This document shows, in pieces, positions 63,838-64,000 of a stretch of 64,000 bases of DNA. A program made the translations under genes and the position numbers. The stretch lies in NCBI GenBank assembly GCA_943735955.1, contig CALSEQ010000043.1:253001-317000 (forward strand), in the 5' to 3' direction. The stretch is from Piscicola geometra (lineage: Eukaryota; Annelida; Clitellata; Hirudinida; Piscicolidae). Positions within the stretch are counted from its first letter, which is position 1. The number at the start of each line of letters is the position of its first letter. The notes beneath the pieces are model-generated. The model was not told the origin of the DNA. It saw only the letters and a program-made list of their open reading frames with translations, and made no database searches.

Positions 63838-64000
63838 ATGGAGGATACACCGAACACCTCCACTGTTGTCACACAGCGATTTGTCACTTTCTCTGAAAGT
63901 TTCATTTCGATCGATAGGTGCCTCACCACTCTGTTGATAGCCTAGACGGCTGCTTTCTCTGTATCCCTCGCCGCAAAGTTTCCCTACTCTAGGGGATTTT
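63838..64000. repeat. Partial unit 102 at the window edge
   Basis: The first 163 bp of a further unit are present, ending in 'ctctaggggatttt'. It carries small private changes near its end ('ctgtatccctcgccgcaaag'). The array evidently continues beyond the window, as it does on the left, where position 1 lies directly on repeat sequence. Confidence 0.95.

Larger units (their letters stand above)
1..64000. repeat. Tandem satellite DNA array, 647-bp unit, about 101.3 copies
   Basis: The same sequence recurs every 647 bp from the first base to the last, always in the same orientation and without an interrupting element. I anchored units on the conserved 'aaaattTG' at unit position 196. Most units are 647 bp. 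Units starting at 8412, 18764, 20057, 43787, 44433, 56725, 57371, 61252 and 62545 are 646 bp, the one at 9705 is 648 bp and the one at 39913 is 639 bp. Conserved landmarks in unit coordinates are TCGATCGA 70-77, an inverted repeat 186-207, CTTAAG 234-239, GGATCC 266-271, CCCGGG 377-382 and TCCATGGA across the unit junction. Tandem arrays of this size are known from eukaryotic heterochromatin. The lineage and chromosomal position cannot be told from the window. Confidence 0.98.
53490..64000. repeat. Subarray 9: three shuffled monomer classes (units 86-102)
   Basis: Unit starts are 53490, 54137, 54784, 55431, 56078, 56725, 57371, 58017, 58664, 59311, 59958, 60605, 61252, 61898, 62545, 63191 and 63838 (partial). 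Class a (87, 89, 94, 96) has 'aacacttcag', 'cccgtcgtaac' and 'catagagagtagg'. Class b (86, 88, 90, 97, 99) has 'ggatccgaacgg' and 'aaaatgtccaacc'. Class c (91, 92, 93, 95, 98, 100) has 'gagctcaaaagcc' and 'gtcgaatctc', losing AflII and gaining SacI. The order is b a b a b c c c a c a b c b c. Units 91, 92, 98 and 100 are 646 bp through 'gcgccattttttt'. Confidence 0.87.

Noticed and set aside
1..64000. More than 200 open reading frames of 60-151 codons as protein genes
   Set aside because: They all derive from the same repeat in fixed frames, overlap on both strands, are broken by stops in many units, often rely on TTG starts, and show no recognisable domain or signal peptide.
1..64000. CRISPR array
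   Set aside because: The period is 647 bp and the whole unit is conserved; there are no short repeats separated by unique spacers and no cas genes.
1..64000. Prokaryotic operon, phage or mobile element
   Set aside because: There is no unique gene content; the sequence is a homogeneous tandem repeat with eukaryotic satellite character.

Overview
The whole 64 kb window is one uninterrupted head-to-tail satellite DNA array. The unit is 647 bp, with a few units of 646 or 648 bp and one of 639 bp. Taking position 1 of the window as position 1 of the unit, I can place 101 consecutive units, plus a partial 102nd unit from 63838 to the window end. All lie in the same orientation, and six neighbouring pairs are fused by the same 249-bp deletion. 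No unique flanking DNA, rRNA, tRNA, transposon, CRISPR array or credible protein gene is present. Every open frame of 60 codons or more is a shadow of the repeat.

Organism: long arrays of a unit this size with layered higher-order structure are typical of eukaryotic heterochromatin (centromeric, pericentromeric, subtelomeric or knob DNA). Nothing in the window names the species or lineage, and I do not recognise the monomer as a published satellite family.

Layout: (1) 1-10352, mostly 'type I' units (ggactaag, accacacagactt, gatatgccgctg). (2) 10353-13587, switch to 'type II' units (ggacaaag, accccacaggctt, gataggccgctg). (3) 13588-18763, a two-unit repeat of 1294 bp. (4) 18764-21996, a 1293-bp dimer in which 646- and 647-bp units alternate at first. 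(5) 21997-26525, a mixture of the preceding classes. (6) 26526-39912, a zone built around six copies of a deletion-fused unit, giving repeats of 1692 bp nested inside copies offset by 3633 and 5723 bp. (7) 39913-45725, including a 1294-bp dimer and a 'ttcattgctc' class. (8) 45726-53489, a block in which 11 of 12 units have lost the otherwise regular BamHI site. (9) 53490-64000, three monomer classes shuffled, with a 4527-bp higher-order period.

The most interesting signals are structural. They are a perfect 9-bp inverted repeat with a 4-nt loop in most units (some variants keep RNA pairing through G-U wobbles), the recurrent 249-bp deletion chimera and the nested duplications it marks, and type I alleles reappearing just before each chimera. 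Identity estimates come from reading by eye, not from computed alignments.
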